In this document: one piece after another, positions 42,641 through 54,659 of the stretch
How positions within the stretch are numbered: position 1 is the first letter of the stretch
Layout of the letters: each line of letters opens with the position of its first letter
Source of the DNA: Trichobilharzia regenti
Taxonomy: Eukaryota > Platyhelminthes > Trematoda > Strigeidida > Schistosomatidae
DNA length: 64,000 bases
Direction of reading: 5' to 3'
Assembly (NCBI GenBank): GCA_944472135.2
Contig: OX235270.1
Span: forward strand, 69,945,168-70,009,167
Notes under the pieces: generated by a model
Database searches by the model: none
What the model saw: only the letters and a program-made list of their open reading frames with translations
Told to the model about the DNA's origin: nothing
Translations under genes and position numbers: made by a program

Positions 42641-42959
42641 TATGACCCAGATAGTTCATAGGAGATACCAGTTAAACGACCCCTCTCTGTCTGTTTTTAT
42701 TCCTGGGTGTCTCAAGAACAAGACATAAGATTTCATCTGAATAAGTCCAAAAAATCAGACAAGCGAACTGATGGTAAATTCGTCTAAACCTAACTCCTTG
42801 AATTAGGCAAAGTTAAACTTTAAGCACCACTAACGTGAAGGAGGTAGTTTTGCGTATGGAATACATACATTTATGAAATAATGCATAAAAACAGTAGAAA
42901 AGAGTTACACGGGATACCTTGCTCTTACATGTGATAAAAATACCTTTCAGCTTTAGGTT

Positions 42960-43150
42960 GGAGTATCAGCAGAGTATAATGCCATTGTGGGTAAAATTTA
43001 TTGTGATAAAGTCTCATATAGTAACATTTCTTGAACAATAAACTGTGCTCGGAACGTCATCAGTAAATATTGCTATGTAACACTATGAGACTTTATCAGA
43101 ATAAATCTTACCCACAATGGAATTAAACTCTTCCACAGTGCACAAGCTCT
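42960..43150. repeat. Palindromic repeat (hairpin), second copy
   Basis: The left arm CCATTGTGGGTAAAATTTAT, then TGTGATAAAGTCTCATA, is answered by its reverse complement TATGAGACTTTATCAGAATA, then AATCTTACCCACAATGG, at 43077-43122. The centre carries GTGCTCGGAACGTCATCAGT, shared with 25395-25590. No coding capacity. Confidence 0.75.
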
Positions 43151-44188
43151 ATCCTTATATCAACAGAGTAATTTAACCACATTCTATGCATGTAATTATT
43201 CAGGACTTCTAACCCTGACAATAACCCTAATATTCCCTGAGCCTAACCCAGCATAAAATAGTATGTCAACTTTTCTCACGAATCATATAATTTATCTTGT
43301 GATGGTGTTACTTTGTTAATGTATCATTTCTCACGCATATTGGGATTTAGTATGTGAAATCAATTCATCGTCTTTTGTCTCACCTTGGTCTTTGTCGGAT
43401 CGCCAACCAATGAGAATAGACATTTCCAGGCAACCAGATCAATCCATTCTCAAGGTTGTGAGCCGACTTTATTATGGTAAAGAAAATGTATAAATATCAT
43501 GTGTTTTTTCTTAAACTGCATAGTATGGTATACCACTATATCCTACAGTCACGGGCCAGCCTTTGTCTTTTGATATTTGCGTATCTTAGTGAATCGGAAG
43601 GTACAAAAGACATATAGGCATATTAGTGCACCAGTTGAGTTTATTACCGTTATAGTAATTAATAGGCTTAGACACAACAAAGTAGCAACGGATTTATTCA
43701 GTTCATTTCAGATATAACAAATTGGTAACGGATTTACAACAACTAACCCTAACTTGTGCATAGTTTAAAGCGTAACTTAATCTTTCCCAAATCTAAGCTG
43801 AAACTTGCCACATATTCCATTGAATAGCATAACGCTTCGATAAGCATATTTTACTAATGATGAAAAAATTTTTTGCCAGGTTTCACTAACTACCTCAGTG
43901 GACGTCCCAGGGTCATTGATGTGGTCGCACTCCATTGGTAGTTAGTGGTGCTTAAAGTTCAACTTGGCCTTGAATTAAATATAAAATCAAAAAAATCCAG
44001 GGTTAAAAATATGTTTCACTTCATGTATGGAATTCTGTTCACCAATTGATGTCATTGAGACTGATTGGATTTTTGAAGATCTATGTTGGACCACTAACTA
44101 TCATCTACTCACTGGGCTTTCTTATTTGTCCATGATTTCAATTAAAGAGCAATAAATTACTGACAACGGCACCTGATTTGAACCTTGC
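43151..44188. other. Unassigned DNA
   Basis: No exon recognised; short CTAACCCTAA-like pieces near 43210-43255 look like chance rather than a telomeric array. Confidence 0.4.
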
Positions 44189-44279
44189 TCAATAGTTATC
44201 ACCATGATAAATTGAAAATTTCAGTGAAAACTTATTTATATTTACACCTAAGATTTGCATGAGAACACGATAAACTCTG

Positions 44280-44535
44280 CTATATAAATCAATCTTTGTC
44301 TTCTCTACCTCAAGCTTGACGGAGTAACGCAGGAAACCATCCAGCTCCCTCACTACCACTGGGTCCTTGCAACGTTTGAGTAGCTTGAAAATCCTCATTG
44401 AGTCATATGAAAAAGAGAAGGGGTTCAACGAAGAGACTCTTTTCGACGAATTCATTCACATAGCTGTACAATCCCATTTATATATAATTATTTGTGTGTG
44501 TGTGTGTGTTTGTAAATGAGGTTTGTCAAGTTTAA
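44280..44535 (-). pseudogene. PLE N-terminal fragment and pLTR A, reversed
   Basis: The minus-strand frame from 44455 begins MNSSKRVSSLNPFSFSYDSM and stays like the 16074 frame up to KLEVEKTKID, then leaves the family. The pLTR A region with a longer GT run lies at 44456-44535. The RT frame that follows on the plus strand (44657) belongs to a different PLE lineage. Confidence 0.65.
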
Positions 44536-44656
44536 AAGAATGATCCAATATATGTATATATGCAAAGTGGCTGGTACAGCTACTTCAACCCTTGCATGAC
44601 GAGTTAGTAAAGCACAGCGTCAAGGATACCTTCCAATTTGTTGGTAAATCAAAAAC

Positions 44657-45950
44657 TTGAGCGCGACTGGCAAATATATGGCATCGCTTGATGTTTCATC
44701 TCTATTCACTAATGTGCCTCTAGTGGAAACCATCGATTATATCTGCGAACAGATTATAGAAAAGAAATTGTGCACTGATATTCCTATCAGTAATCTGAAA
44801 CAACTACTTGTTAAATGCACAACGAATGTTCAGTTCCTGTTTAATAATGAAATGTACAGACAGGTTGATGGAGTAGCCATGGCATCCCCACTGGGACCTA
44901 TTTTCGCGAATATATTTCTAGCAAAACTAGAAAATAGTCCGTTGAAAGAGGAAATAGCGAAAATGGAAATGTATTGTCGTTACATGTATGACACTTTTGT
45001 AGTGTATGTTGAAGGGTTTAATAGTGATTTGATTTTGAAAAAACTTCAATAATGCTCACCCAGCGGTCCATTTCACCTACAAAGGAGAATACAACGACTC
45101 TTTACACTTCCTCGACGTCCTACTAACGAGAAGAGAGGATGGTTCTGTCAAAAGAACCATATTTAGAAAGCTAGAGACCAAAGCTCAGTATACACATTTC
45201 CTTAGCTTCGTACCGATGAAATACAATCGTAATCTAATCAGGTGTTTAGCATTTAGAGCAAGGTCTATTTGTTCCGAAGACTGCGTAGAGAAAGAACTGC
45301 AGGTCATCCGAGACATTCTAAGCGAGAACAGATATCCAGGGAAGTTCATTAGAGCCAACATAGGTTACAATAGTCGTAAACATGAACTGGCAACTGTGCA
45401 GAAAAAGCCTTTGTTTTTAGGTCTCCAATTTAAGGGAGATACTCCTGCGGAGATTCTATCCCAACGTTTAACCAGGACGATCAAGAAACACATTCTACTC
45501 TTCACGTCTGTGTCTATCCTTCACTAGCCGTCCAATATTCACCCAGCAACTCAAAGTTGTCTTAACTAACTTTAGCTCTTCTTCATGCATATACCATTTC
45601 AACTGTTCCTGTGGTTCAAGTTATATAAGGCGCACGATTAGGCAGGTTCTTCTACGGGTCCGAGAACACTTACCGGCTTAGTTCAGCAGGAGGGAAATTA
45701 AGTGCATAAAAAGCTCGATCCTGTCACACTTGGTAGATATTGGACATCGCATCGATGTCAACACAGCTTTCAGGGTTACATACCGAATTCCGAAGTCGTT
45801 ATCACGTACAGTTCGCTCACCTCTCCTACACATAGCTGAAGCTGTTGCCATAAGATCGACTAAACAGGAACTGTGTATCTAAAAAGAACACGTCCAGACG
45901 CTGTTCCTACCGTGGCCAAACTTGGATTGAAGATTTTTCCTCCCACCAAG
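44657..45950 (+). pseudogene. PLE RT / GIY-YIG, second lineage, broken
   Basis: The first frame (44657-45052) holds RT motif A (MASLDVSSLFTNVPLVETID), motif B (DGVAMASPLGPIFANIF) and motif C, which reads YMYD at 44981-44992 in place of YVDD and so loses a catalytic Asp. A frameshift near 45050 leads to the thumb (HFLDVLLTRREDGSVKR; then 45216-45527 with CLAFRARSICSEDCVEKELQ and LFLGLQFKGDTPAEILSQRL). After 45530 the endonuclease survives as scraps (FHFNCSCGSSYI, VREHLPA, SSILSHLVDIGH). The lineage differs clearly from the 16236 type in sequence but has the same domain order. Confidence 0.82.
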
Positions 45951-46554
45951 AGTGCTCATTCCCCTTAACCCTCTTGGTTTTTTTACTTTGCTTATTATTA
46001 CAAATATTATTATTGCAGTTATTGTTATTATTCGTCATAATTTATGCCCTTTATGCAAACATTCTCTCAATACTATGGAATTTTTCATTTATACGGACTC
46101 ATTATTAGTGATATTATCTGTTTTCTCAATATATGCCTCCACCTGTTTCATTTAGAATATTCGTTGTCTCATTATGAATCTCTCATTCCAGTCTTACTAT
46201 CTCCTGTTTAAGACAGACCACTTTGTACTAGCCACACACCTGACACCTTTGATAAACTTGAACTGATTTGTCGATTTTCATACCCCACACTTTACAAATA
46301 TATTATGATTAATCACCACTATTGTCTCCCGTTTTACAATATTTTCTAATCAATTTCAGCCTAGCACTTTTCTCACACAAATACGGCTATTTATTTTGTC
46401 ACCCCATAACTAATCTGTTATTCTACTTTAAAAATGTATCCGCCGCATAAATTGCCTTTATTGTAACGACCACAAATATTATATTTTATAATTGTAAGAG
46501 CCTGAAGAGAAACTATTGAAAAGGATATTCTTCGTTCAGATTGACTTTTAATAT
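45951..46554. other. Unassigned AT-rich DNA, possibly PLE 3' region
   Basis: Follows the broken PLE; no coding content. It may be the 3' UTR of that element. Confidence 0.35.
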
Positions 46555-46615
46555 AGAAACAAGGTAAATCAGACAGCAACTAAAGTAAGAATGAGTTAGT
46601 AAGTTAGATGATGTA
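46555..46615 (+). repeat. Inverted repeat of the PLE junction segment
   Basis: The segment GAAACAAGGTAAATCAGACA, then GCAACTAAAGTAAGAATGAG, matches the pre-RT segment at 16187-16228 and, as a reverse complement, 48070-48115. The PLE copy between is thus flanked by this sequence in opposite orientations. Confidence 0.6.
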
Positions 46616-46949
46616 ATGTAATTGACTAAAATGTTTCAACTTAGGTCAGGGTATCAACAGAGGTCATTACAGGTAGAGACTAAGTCGAAGTGGATTAGAG
46701 AATTCCTAATGCCATTTAAATTGCAACTGAAATTTATAACGTAACATAAATGACTAGAAATTGAGCGTTGGTCAAGTCAGTAACAGTGGTAGTGAGGTGC
46801 AGAAACTGAATCGGGTGGGGGGGTAGAGAACAAGAAAGTTGAAAATGTAAAATATTACACTTGAAAAGACAAAATAATATTTATGAAGACTCAAACAAAA
46901 AGAAGAAAAAAAGGTTAGGTAGAATTTACTTGTCGGGTAATAAGATAGA

Positions 46950-48065
46950 TTATGTCCATTGCAAGTGTAGTGATTGAACGAAATTCTTCTGTATGCAGAG
47001 TTCAGGGCTTAGCAAGTGAATCTCCATTGCTTCTGCAGTTTGAAGAAGTCTGGTTCGTACACCTTTAGGAAGACTACTTCCTACTGTGTAGACGACTTTG
47101 AAGTTTGTTTGGAGTGTAGCTCGTTGTCCGGATTCTATCAGATGTTCTAAGATAGAGCTGCGCGGGCGTTCCCTTTCTCCTTTGTAAAACCATGTTGGTA
47201 AGTGTTCGGTGATACTCTTGGAAAGCGAACGCTGGGTACAGCCGAAATACCTGGCTCCACACGAGCAGGTGAATTGATAAATACACATTGATGAGACCAG
47301 CGGCGGTAGCTTATCCTTCACGTTCACGTGAATCATAGGTTTTGTGGAGAAGGTTAGTCGTAGTTCAGCTGTGAAGAAGGTCTTCTTAAGTGAGCGCGAC
47401 AGTCGATTGTTTAGTGTTTCCCCAGATATATCTCCATTGAATTGAAGGTTCATGGAGAGTAGTTTTTTCGGGACGCTTAGCATGGGCGGCTTTTGTGATC
47501 TAGGATTGATAGATTTCGCAATAAATCTTTCTGGATAACAATTCTCGACGAGGATTCTCTTGAGATTGTCCAATTCATCTTCTATGGTGTCTGCCGTGCA
47601 AATTATGCGAACTATGTAGCTGAGTGAACAGATCAGGTTTCGTTTGGTGTATAGGGGTACCCAGATGGGAAAGGTAGTAAACTGTCCGTTCCACGTCGAC
47701 TTTCTATGGATAGATCTTTTCAGTGTTCCATCCTGTTCTCGTCTTGCTAGTTGGATATCAAGAAAGGATATTTTGGAGTTGGACACTTTCTCCAGTGTGA
47801 ACTGAATCGCGGGGTGGCAGTTGTTAAACGACTTCAGGATGTCGGCTAGATTTCCTTCATTGTTGACGATAATGAAAGTGTCGTCAACGTATCTCCTATA
47901 GATTTCAAAGGCATTGATCATTTCCTTCAGGCATGTGTTTTTGAGTTTTGGCATGAAGAAATCTGCAAGCAATGGGCCTAGTGGTGAGCCCATAGCTATA
48001 CCATCCTTTCGGTGATGTATTCCGTTGTTGAAAGATAATTGAACATTCAGGGTACATCTCATCAA
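46950..48065 (-). CDS. PLE RT / GIY-YIG ORF with true C-terminus
   Basis: The minus-strand frame of 371 residues is open. It is the same lineage as 16236-17282 and starts at the same junction (MMRCTLNVQLSFNNG). RT motif B (GIAMGSPLGPLLADFF) and YVDD at residues 59-62 are present, followed by the thumb and the endonuclease (CIYQFTCSCGARYFGC; the usual V of the YVG block is F here; EHLPTW; SSILEHLI). Unlike the tandem copies it continues into the natural end (ESGQRATLQTNFKVVYT ... LLQTAEAMEIHLLSPELCIQ). RT motif A and all upstream parts are missing because of the inversion junction, so RT activity is not expected. Confidence 0.8.
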   Translation of the reverse strand: MMRCTLNVQLSFNNGIHHRKDGIAMGSPLGPLLADFFMPKLKNTCLKEMINAFEIYRRYVDDTFIIVNNEGNLADILKSFNNCHPAIQFTLEKVSNSKISFLDIQLARREQDGTLKRSIHRKSTWNGQFTTFPIWVPLYTKRNLICSLSYIVRIICTADTIEDELDNLKRILVENCYPERFIAKSINPRSQKPPMLSVPKKLLSMNLQFNGDISGETLNNRLSRSLKKTFFTAELRLTFSTKPMIHVNVKDKLPPLVSSMCIYQFTCSCGARYFGCTQRSLSKSITEHLPTWFYKGERERPRSSILEHLIESGQRATLQTNFKVVYTVGSSLPKGVRTRLLQTAEAMEIHLLSPELCIQKNFVQSLHLQWT

Positions 48066-48665
48066 ACTTACTAACTGAATCTTACTTTAGTTGCTGTCTG
48101 ATTAATCTTGTTTCTAAATTAAATCATTTTTGTATTACCTGATTACCTATCTAAACTTGACAAATCTCATTTACAAACACACACACACACACAAATAATT
48201 ATATATAAATGGGATTGTACAGCTATGTGAATGAATTCGTCGAAAAGAGTCTCTTCGTTGAACCCCTTCTCTTTTTCATATGACTCAATGAGGATTTTCA
48301 AGCTACTCAAACGTTGCAAGGACCCAGTGGTAGTGAGGGAGCTGGATGGTTTCCTGCGTTACTCCGTCAAGCTTGAGGTGTCGAAGACATAGATTGATTT
48401 CTTAGGAGATTGTATAGATCGACATGAGTATTCAAAGACGTATTTGAAGTCACTCAGGCGCAACCACATCCAACCGAATACCAGAACACACGAAACAACA
48501 TCGATTCCATTCAGTCACGCGTCTTAGACCTAGAGCAACATATCTAATCAAGAGCTCATGCAGTCGAAGACTTAGATCAAGAACTACACCATTCCTTCGA
48601 AGATTATGTAAACCTTCGCTATAAGTATTTCTCTCCATGTAAGTTATTTGCTTTACATTAACAAA
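48066..48665 (+). pseudogene. PLE pLTR A and N-terminal fragment, inverted partner
   Basis: The plus strand runs from pLTR A (48066-48232, with a CA run at 48177-48193) into ATG 48233 and MNSSKRVSSLNPFSFSYDSM. The frame breaks within the KLEV block (a TAG at 48390). Readings in other frames carry on past the point where the 16 kb copies stop (SIQSRVLDLEQHI near 48505-48545), a coiled-coil-like stretch. It diverges from the RT frame at 48065, as in the duplicated units. Confidence 0.65.
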
Positions 48666-48939
48666 AGACAAAGATTTGTTACTTGTCTCACGTTGTCACT
48701 CCGATTGAAATATAAGTTTAACTGAGGCTTCTGTTCGGTAAACGTAGTCAAAAACTGAAAATCACAACATTTCGATCACCTCCATGTGTATGAATTATTG
48801 TTTTTAGAGTATTTTTCTGTGACTCTTCGCTGATCTACGTGTTTTGTTTTCATTAATGCCTGGATGGGGATTATCCATGAACTGATGTTTAAAACAGACA
48901 TTTTTCATCCTTCTAAAGTTGCAGTAGTATTGGTAATAG

Positions 48940-49130
48940 TGGGGTTGTTAGTCTCATAACCCACCATTCCTCCTTTTCAGGCTTACTATGCTGCTTGGAA
49001 ATCGAACCCAATTCCCTGCGTTGTTAGCGAAGATTCTATCACTGAAGCACAGACTCATAGTAGTGAGTACTGGGCAACTGTTCCATATTAGGTGGAGCTC
49101 TTCGTCAGTACACACCAACGGGACCATTGA
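48940..49130 (-). mobile_element. Decayed SINE with ribozyme-like relic
   Basis: The plus strand shows the subfamily-2 body (GGGGTTGTTAGTCTCATAAC) at 48939-49040. On the minus strand a hammerhead-like block at 49110-49060 (GTGTACTGACGAAGAGC ... GGAACAGTTGCCCAGTAC) keeps stem I, but the core reads ACGAAGA and GAAA is lost. These may be two overlapping SINE relics. Confidence 0.45.
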
Positions 49131-50815
49131 CCACTCAGCCTCTGAGACAACTAATAGTCCCCTCAAGTTTACACGCCTGTTAATAGTCACACATATTTTT
49201 ATCTTGAAGCACAGGATTTTTCCTTGAGACTGTTTAAGTTCAACAGAAATGATATGAAAGAAATTTCGATGAGTAATAACATTTGAAAAGATTGAAATTA
49301 TGTTTTAAAAAGTCGTCTGAACTTAAGAATAAAACTCTAGAGAATTTGAAACAACTTTATTGATAAGAACGAGAGAAAATCAGTAATATCGCCATAGAAG
49401 AATAGAATTTCTCAATGTAGTAAAAATAAAATTTCACTTTAAATGTATGTGATTCGTAGAATACTCAGTGACACAACGTTGATAACTAGGTGACTTTTAC
49501 TATCATTTAGTTTGCTTTATGTAGTTCTAATTCCTTCTGTTTTTAGTACTATTTTCAAAATATCCGGAACCGGTAATACATCATTCCTACTACATGTTGG
49601 TTGTTGATTCTATGAACTATATTATTTTTTTATGAATTCTATTCTATGTGATTAAATGAAAGTACATACATAACATTAGCATAAATGACCCTGATCAACA
49701 GGTTTAAATTATAAATTTGACCTCACAGTCAATATTCGATGAAATGAATTATTTTGTCTAATCGCATCATTGGGATCATTAAGCCAATAGGATTTGTTCT
49801 GAATTAGCTGAAGAGTCATAATCGTCAGTCTAATCCATTTTAGAATTTCAAATATCCCTTCCCTATATAATAGTACCAACAAGGCTTTAAACTCTGTATC
49901 AGTCGTATTGTGATCTACTTCGAAAAACGCCTATTAGGCTCCAGTTACCAGGATATATGACTCTTCAATTTATCACCATAGCATGAAAATTTGTACATCT
50001 TTTTAGTTAGCCACATTTATTCTATAAGTTAAGTTTACTGTCATACAAACAATTATGTAAAAGTCAACAGGAGTGGTAACCTTAAGCGGATATAATTTGT
50101 CTTTTTTTTCCAGGCTTGTAGAGATTTTATTTGGCTGGTTAATGACGGAAATATTACTTTAAAAATTCTTTTCTGAGCTCTGAGATCAATCTGGTAACAC
50201 AAGGCGTTTGTTAAATTTTAGAATGAGGCTTATCAAAGCCACATATATATAGCTCAATACAGAACAATGAGCATCTTTACTTCTCACTGCAAACACACTC
50301 AAATTGTAGTATTAGGTCAACACTGTCTGTCATTTCTCACTGATTTATGTAGCGTAGCTCTTACTTTTTTCCAAAGAGCGTATTCATTTCAACCCTTAGT
50401 CTGGTAGACCTAACTGGCCGAGGTTATTCATTGAAAGTTTTAAAAGGATGGATGGAAAAAATTGGCGTCAACTAATCCAAGCAAAATGTCACTATTTCAG
50501 GGTTTAGCGTCTTTACTTTTAAGCATAGGATGGAGTGTGACTGTAGACACCTAAGGAGGCTTACTCACATGCAGATAGTTGTCAGTACGTTTGAACTGGG
50601 AAGAGACAGTAGCTGTTTTGTAAAAAAGGGAAACAGTTCTGCTCTTTTGCATTTATGGATTTCTAATCTGAAGATTACAGTTACAAGGTGTAACAGACAA
50701 AGAATAATTATGGTGAAAAGTCAACAAATAGAAGTAATTATTTTCATATTACTTCCTCAAAAATTCTATGGTATCGTTTTGCCAAAATTATTAACCGTTT
50801 GCATCCATTTTTGTA
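49131..50815. other. Unassigned AT-rich DNA
   Basis: No exon or repeat recognised; the reading at 50530-50868 has no known motif and runs into a SINE. Confidence 0.4.
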
Positions 50816-50819
50816 TTTA

Positions 50820-51065
50820 TTACTTATTACTTTATTCCTTTGTGTTCCGAGTAGAAAACAGGGCTTGAAGCTTGAGCTCTGGATTTCCAGTATCATTGGT
50901 GTCTATTTTTTAATGGGTTGGTTTTCTAGTCTCACGCCCAAACTTCCCTTTTTCCCGGGCTTATTATCACTCAAGCAAGGTTTAGGCGTGCCTTGTCAGG
51001 GGATGGACCCTGGACTGCGTAAGGCATGATTGGCGAATATTCTGCCATTTAACGACCAACGCACG
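50820..51065 (-). mobile_element. tRNA-headed SINE, subfamily 2
   Basis: On the plus strand the tail TTGTGTTCCGAGTAGAAAAC, then AGGGCTTGAAG, is followed by the body GGGTTGGTTTTCTAGTCTCA and CGCCCAAAC. The decayed tRNA-like head ends near CGACCAACGCACG at 51052-51064. It is the same unit as 41290 and 55923. Confidence 0.7.
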
Positions 51066-52338
51066 TTGCATTCACTTACAGTTTGATTTTTATTATTTAA
51101 ATCCACTTCAGTTTTACACTTAGAAATTTATTAGGTGACTGTGCTGGTAAATAAAGAAATGTTCAAAAGCTTACTGACCAGTATATCCCCAGCAAATTTA
51201 AAAACGGGATTAAGTTTACCAGTAAGCGAAGGCAGTTGCTCAAAGTATGATGCGCAGAGTGACTTATTTGAAATGATGTTAAATGATTTAAAAATAGTAT
51301 AAGTACTACTACTGTGTATTGCGGTATAAATATCAAAGGTTAGATAATGTTTGTTTGCGTTTATCTAGCATGAGTTCGACTCGGAGATGTGAACATTCAC
51401 TTAACTACCAGTTAATTTGAAGCCTTCTCAGACATACTCGTGGGAATTACGCACAGGAGATAGAAACTACAGTCTACTGTAATATATCGTACATTTTTAT
51501 TGGGTAGGGCTGGTCTGAATATTCTATCAAGTGTATATGGAGATGTAGAAAGGAAGGAAAGACGATGAATACGTAAGGCGTAGTGAGAAAAGACTTATTG
51601 ATTATCTCAGTTACTAATAATCAGACTGATAACAATAACATTCTAGGCTGCTACAAAAAATATCCTGATAACAATAATATTACTAATAATTATTTCTGAT
51701 ATATTTTGAGACGCAAATAGTATAACATCCGTTTGTTTATTTTTTCATTTATTTATGAAAAGGAGTGGGATGGTGAAAGAGGAAGGGAGAGAGAGAGGGA
51801 GAAGGAGAAAAGAGATAGTTATTGCGTTGGAATCACTTACTTATACTTCATGCATTGGTTCTACAAAGTAGGAAAATGACTAGAACATCATGGGAAAGAA
51901 CTCAGAATGCCAGAAGACAGAACACTGTGAAGGAATCCTATAAAAGGATGCAAAAATTGATTAAAATGATAATGAATGATACATTATCTTCGATTTCTGC
52001 AGAATCCAATATAGGTGTGCATACTTCATTTTATTTTTAGATGTATTCAAGTTTCTGTGAGTAGGCGGGTATGAGAATATCACCTTTTAAACGCAACTAA
52101 TGAAGAGTTGGGTCTAAAACATTGCAGCATTTTATCAAAATTATGCATGAAATGCTGTTAAAGTAAGCAAAAGTGCAGGGCATTAGAAAACACTAGAAAA
52201 AATGTGCTAGTAGTATACCTAGTCAGTACACATGTAAGCCACTTGTGAGTAACCAATTTCCTGTTTTGCATACCTTAGTGCTTATCGAATTCTGTATCCT
52301 AACTATCTCAGTCGATGAAGCTTAACAAATTCGTCGAA
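51066..52338. other. Unassigned AT-rich DNA
   Basis: No exon or repeat recognised. A purine-rich stretch (GGGAGAGAGAGAGG type) lies near 51780-51815. Confidence 0.4.
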
Positions 52339-52340
52339 TG

Positions 52341-52540
52341 TGTGTCGGTGGCACAGTGGTTAGGACTCTCGCCAACCATGCACATGGTCCAAGGTTCTAT
52401 CCCCTGACGACCCACACCTGATATCTATGGTCGGCCTGCAAAATTTGGGCTACCGATATCACATGCTGAAAATTCCATACTTGTACCAAAAAATACAGTG
52501 TGGAATCAAGCTGTAATCAAAAATAAAAAAATAATAAATT
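52341..52540 (+). mobile_element. tRNA-headed SINE, subfamily 1
   Basis: Head TGTGTCGGTGGCACAGTGG; the B box is mutated to GGTTCTATCCC. The body CTGATATCTATGGTCGGCC and tail GTGGAATCAAGCTGTAATC with an A-rich end follow. Confidence 0.85.
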
Positions 52541-52654
52541 TTAAGTTCAGCTTTTTAAAAAATATAATTATTTTTAAACAACACGACTAAAGTATACTTT
52601 TAATAATCTTGAAATTTACTCCTATCCCATCACAAATTATTATTATTATTATTG

Positions 52655-52815
52655 TATCCTTTAGTTCCTGGAGGAACATAGGGCTTCAGCTGCGCACCTC
52701 CATTGCCTTCAGTTTTCTGACAACTTTTTCACCCTGCTCCAGGTATGTCCACATGCTTTCATCTCCTCCTCGCATGACCTCCTCCAAGTCACCCTTGGAC
52801 GACCAACTCGCCATC
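52655..52815 (-). repeat. RTE 3' tail fragment
   Basis: The plus strand shows the reverse of the RTE tail: TTCCTGGAGGAACATAGGGC, CTTCAGCTGCGCACCTCC and ATGACCTCCTCCAAGTCACC. An ATT microsatellite lies beside it at 52637-52655. Confidence 0.65.
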
Positions 52816-53844
52816 ACAAATTAGCTTATTAGAACTTGGTAAAGTCATGTTTTGTCTTTTGAACAGATTATTGTTATTATTATTTTAAATCTAATGTTTA
52901 ACATGTCCTGTATGTGTGATTAGTATTGAATGGCATGTTAACTAAATAGGTTGTTTTCTGCTTGCTATACATTCACCTTCGTAAACAAGATAAAGCCCCT
53001 GTTAGAATTCGTGTGATTTATTAAGGTTTCTCACATATTTATTGCTTACTAGGATAAAGATATACAAATATCTCTTGAATCTTCAAACGCGTGTGAACAT
53101 TCAGAATAATTGTATTTTTAAAAGAAAACCGGCTGTCTTAATAACCCATGAGGAGCGATTGTTTCATAGACTGCATTTGTATAATGATGTAAACGCTTGT
53201 TAAACACCAAAATATTAAGTTGAGTGTGAAATACACTTTGAGTAAACTATGGCCTTAGTTTTTGTTTATCTTTAAGAAAAATTCTCTGAATGACCAAACT
53301 GGTTAATCTTTAAAAGCTGATCAGCGTTTTTTAAATTAATGTTGTTGTGTCAGTTATGGTTAAGCAGATAACTGGTGATTTATAAAGGAGATATGCAAAA
53401 CAGAGGCATGTTTATTCACAAAGTATTGGTCTGACCAAGGAGGTGATGGAGTTAGTTAAATAAATGCATTGCAAATAATTCTGATAATTCTAAAAAGTAA
53501 GCTACCTCAGTGATGTATATTGTTGAGCTGGTTTTAGTTTGAAACACCAAACATGATAGACACCAATCTAATCAAATCTGAACACGGTGGCGGATAACTT
53601 CATTGTAATGGAAAGTAATCGTGAGGACAAAAAATGGGGAAAAATCTAAACAGAATAATCAAAACGCTGTTTGTTTTATTGACCAAAGGCAGTTGGTAAA
53701 ACAGATTCAGTTCATCAGAGGAAAGTTAACCAGTGGGTATGGTGTGCTAAAGTAAAGAGCAATACAGATTAAGGTAATGCCTATTAATTCATTATTGTTA
53801 AACCTGTATTAGGTTAAAATTTATTCTGGTGATAATTAGAGGAA

Positions 53845-53891
<47 letters not shown>

Positions 53892-54655
53892 GACCTACTT
53901 TTGAAAATATGGGTGAACTTTAAATATGCTTGCCAGTGCTATCATAACTAGTAAATTTAAGCTTACAGGCACTTATGAATTAATACCCGAATTCTACTAA
54001 TTTATATATATATATATTCACTTATTAATCTGTTGTATATTTACGTTTCTTCGTGATACTATTACATATTAATAATGATAACATTATTCCAAACAGTATT
54101 TTTGAATCAAATTAGGGATTTTCAACATGTATACAATATCGCATCTAATTTTTTCACTATATAATAAAGGGATAACAATTAAAACAGAGAATTTACATTT
54201 GATAACATTGTTAAATGAGAATATGCCTATAAAATTGAATGAAAATATTAAGAACAATAAACTAATGAAAGAATGACGGCTGTTTACTTAGTGTTTCTCA
54301 GTAAGTTAGTGGTGTAATGTCTTACACTTTTCGCATCACATACAATGTGCATCAAATAAGGTGTTGTAGAGTGTTCCTACTTAGTCGTCCGAGCATTTAG
54401 TCTTCTCTAGTTGCTTCCAGTTCTACCTGATGAGATGGACAAAGTGAGAGAGAGGAGGCTCAGAGTTTGGCAAGATTATATTCGCTAATTCTTTGCAGGT
54501 GTCCATGTGTCTATGTGTAAAAGAAATAACGAGTTGGTCTAGCGACATCCTACCCGCTTACCCTACTCACAGCTTTTAGAGCAACTCGCAATGTAACAAA
54601 AGTCTTTCTTAATTAGCCTACGAGAGATTAAGGGGGATCAATAAATAAGAATAAG
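52816..54655. other. Unassigned AT-rich DNA with an AT microsatellite
   Basis: No exon recognised. An alternating AT run lies at 53848-53887 and a short one at 54003-54018. Confidence 0.45.
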
Positions 54656-54659
54656 AAGA

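Noticed and set aside
43205..43260. Telomere-like CTAACCCTAA pieces
   Set aside because: Only scattered short matches and no regular array.
50530..50868. 112-residue ORF on the plus strand
   Set aside because: No recognisable motif, and its end runs into SINE sequence.
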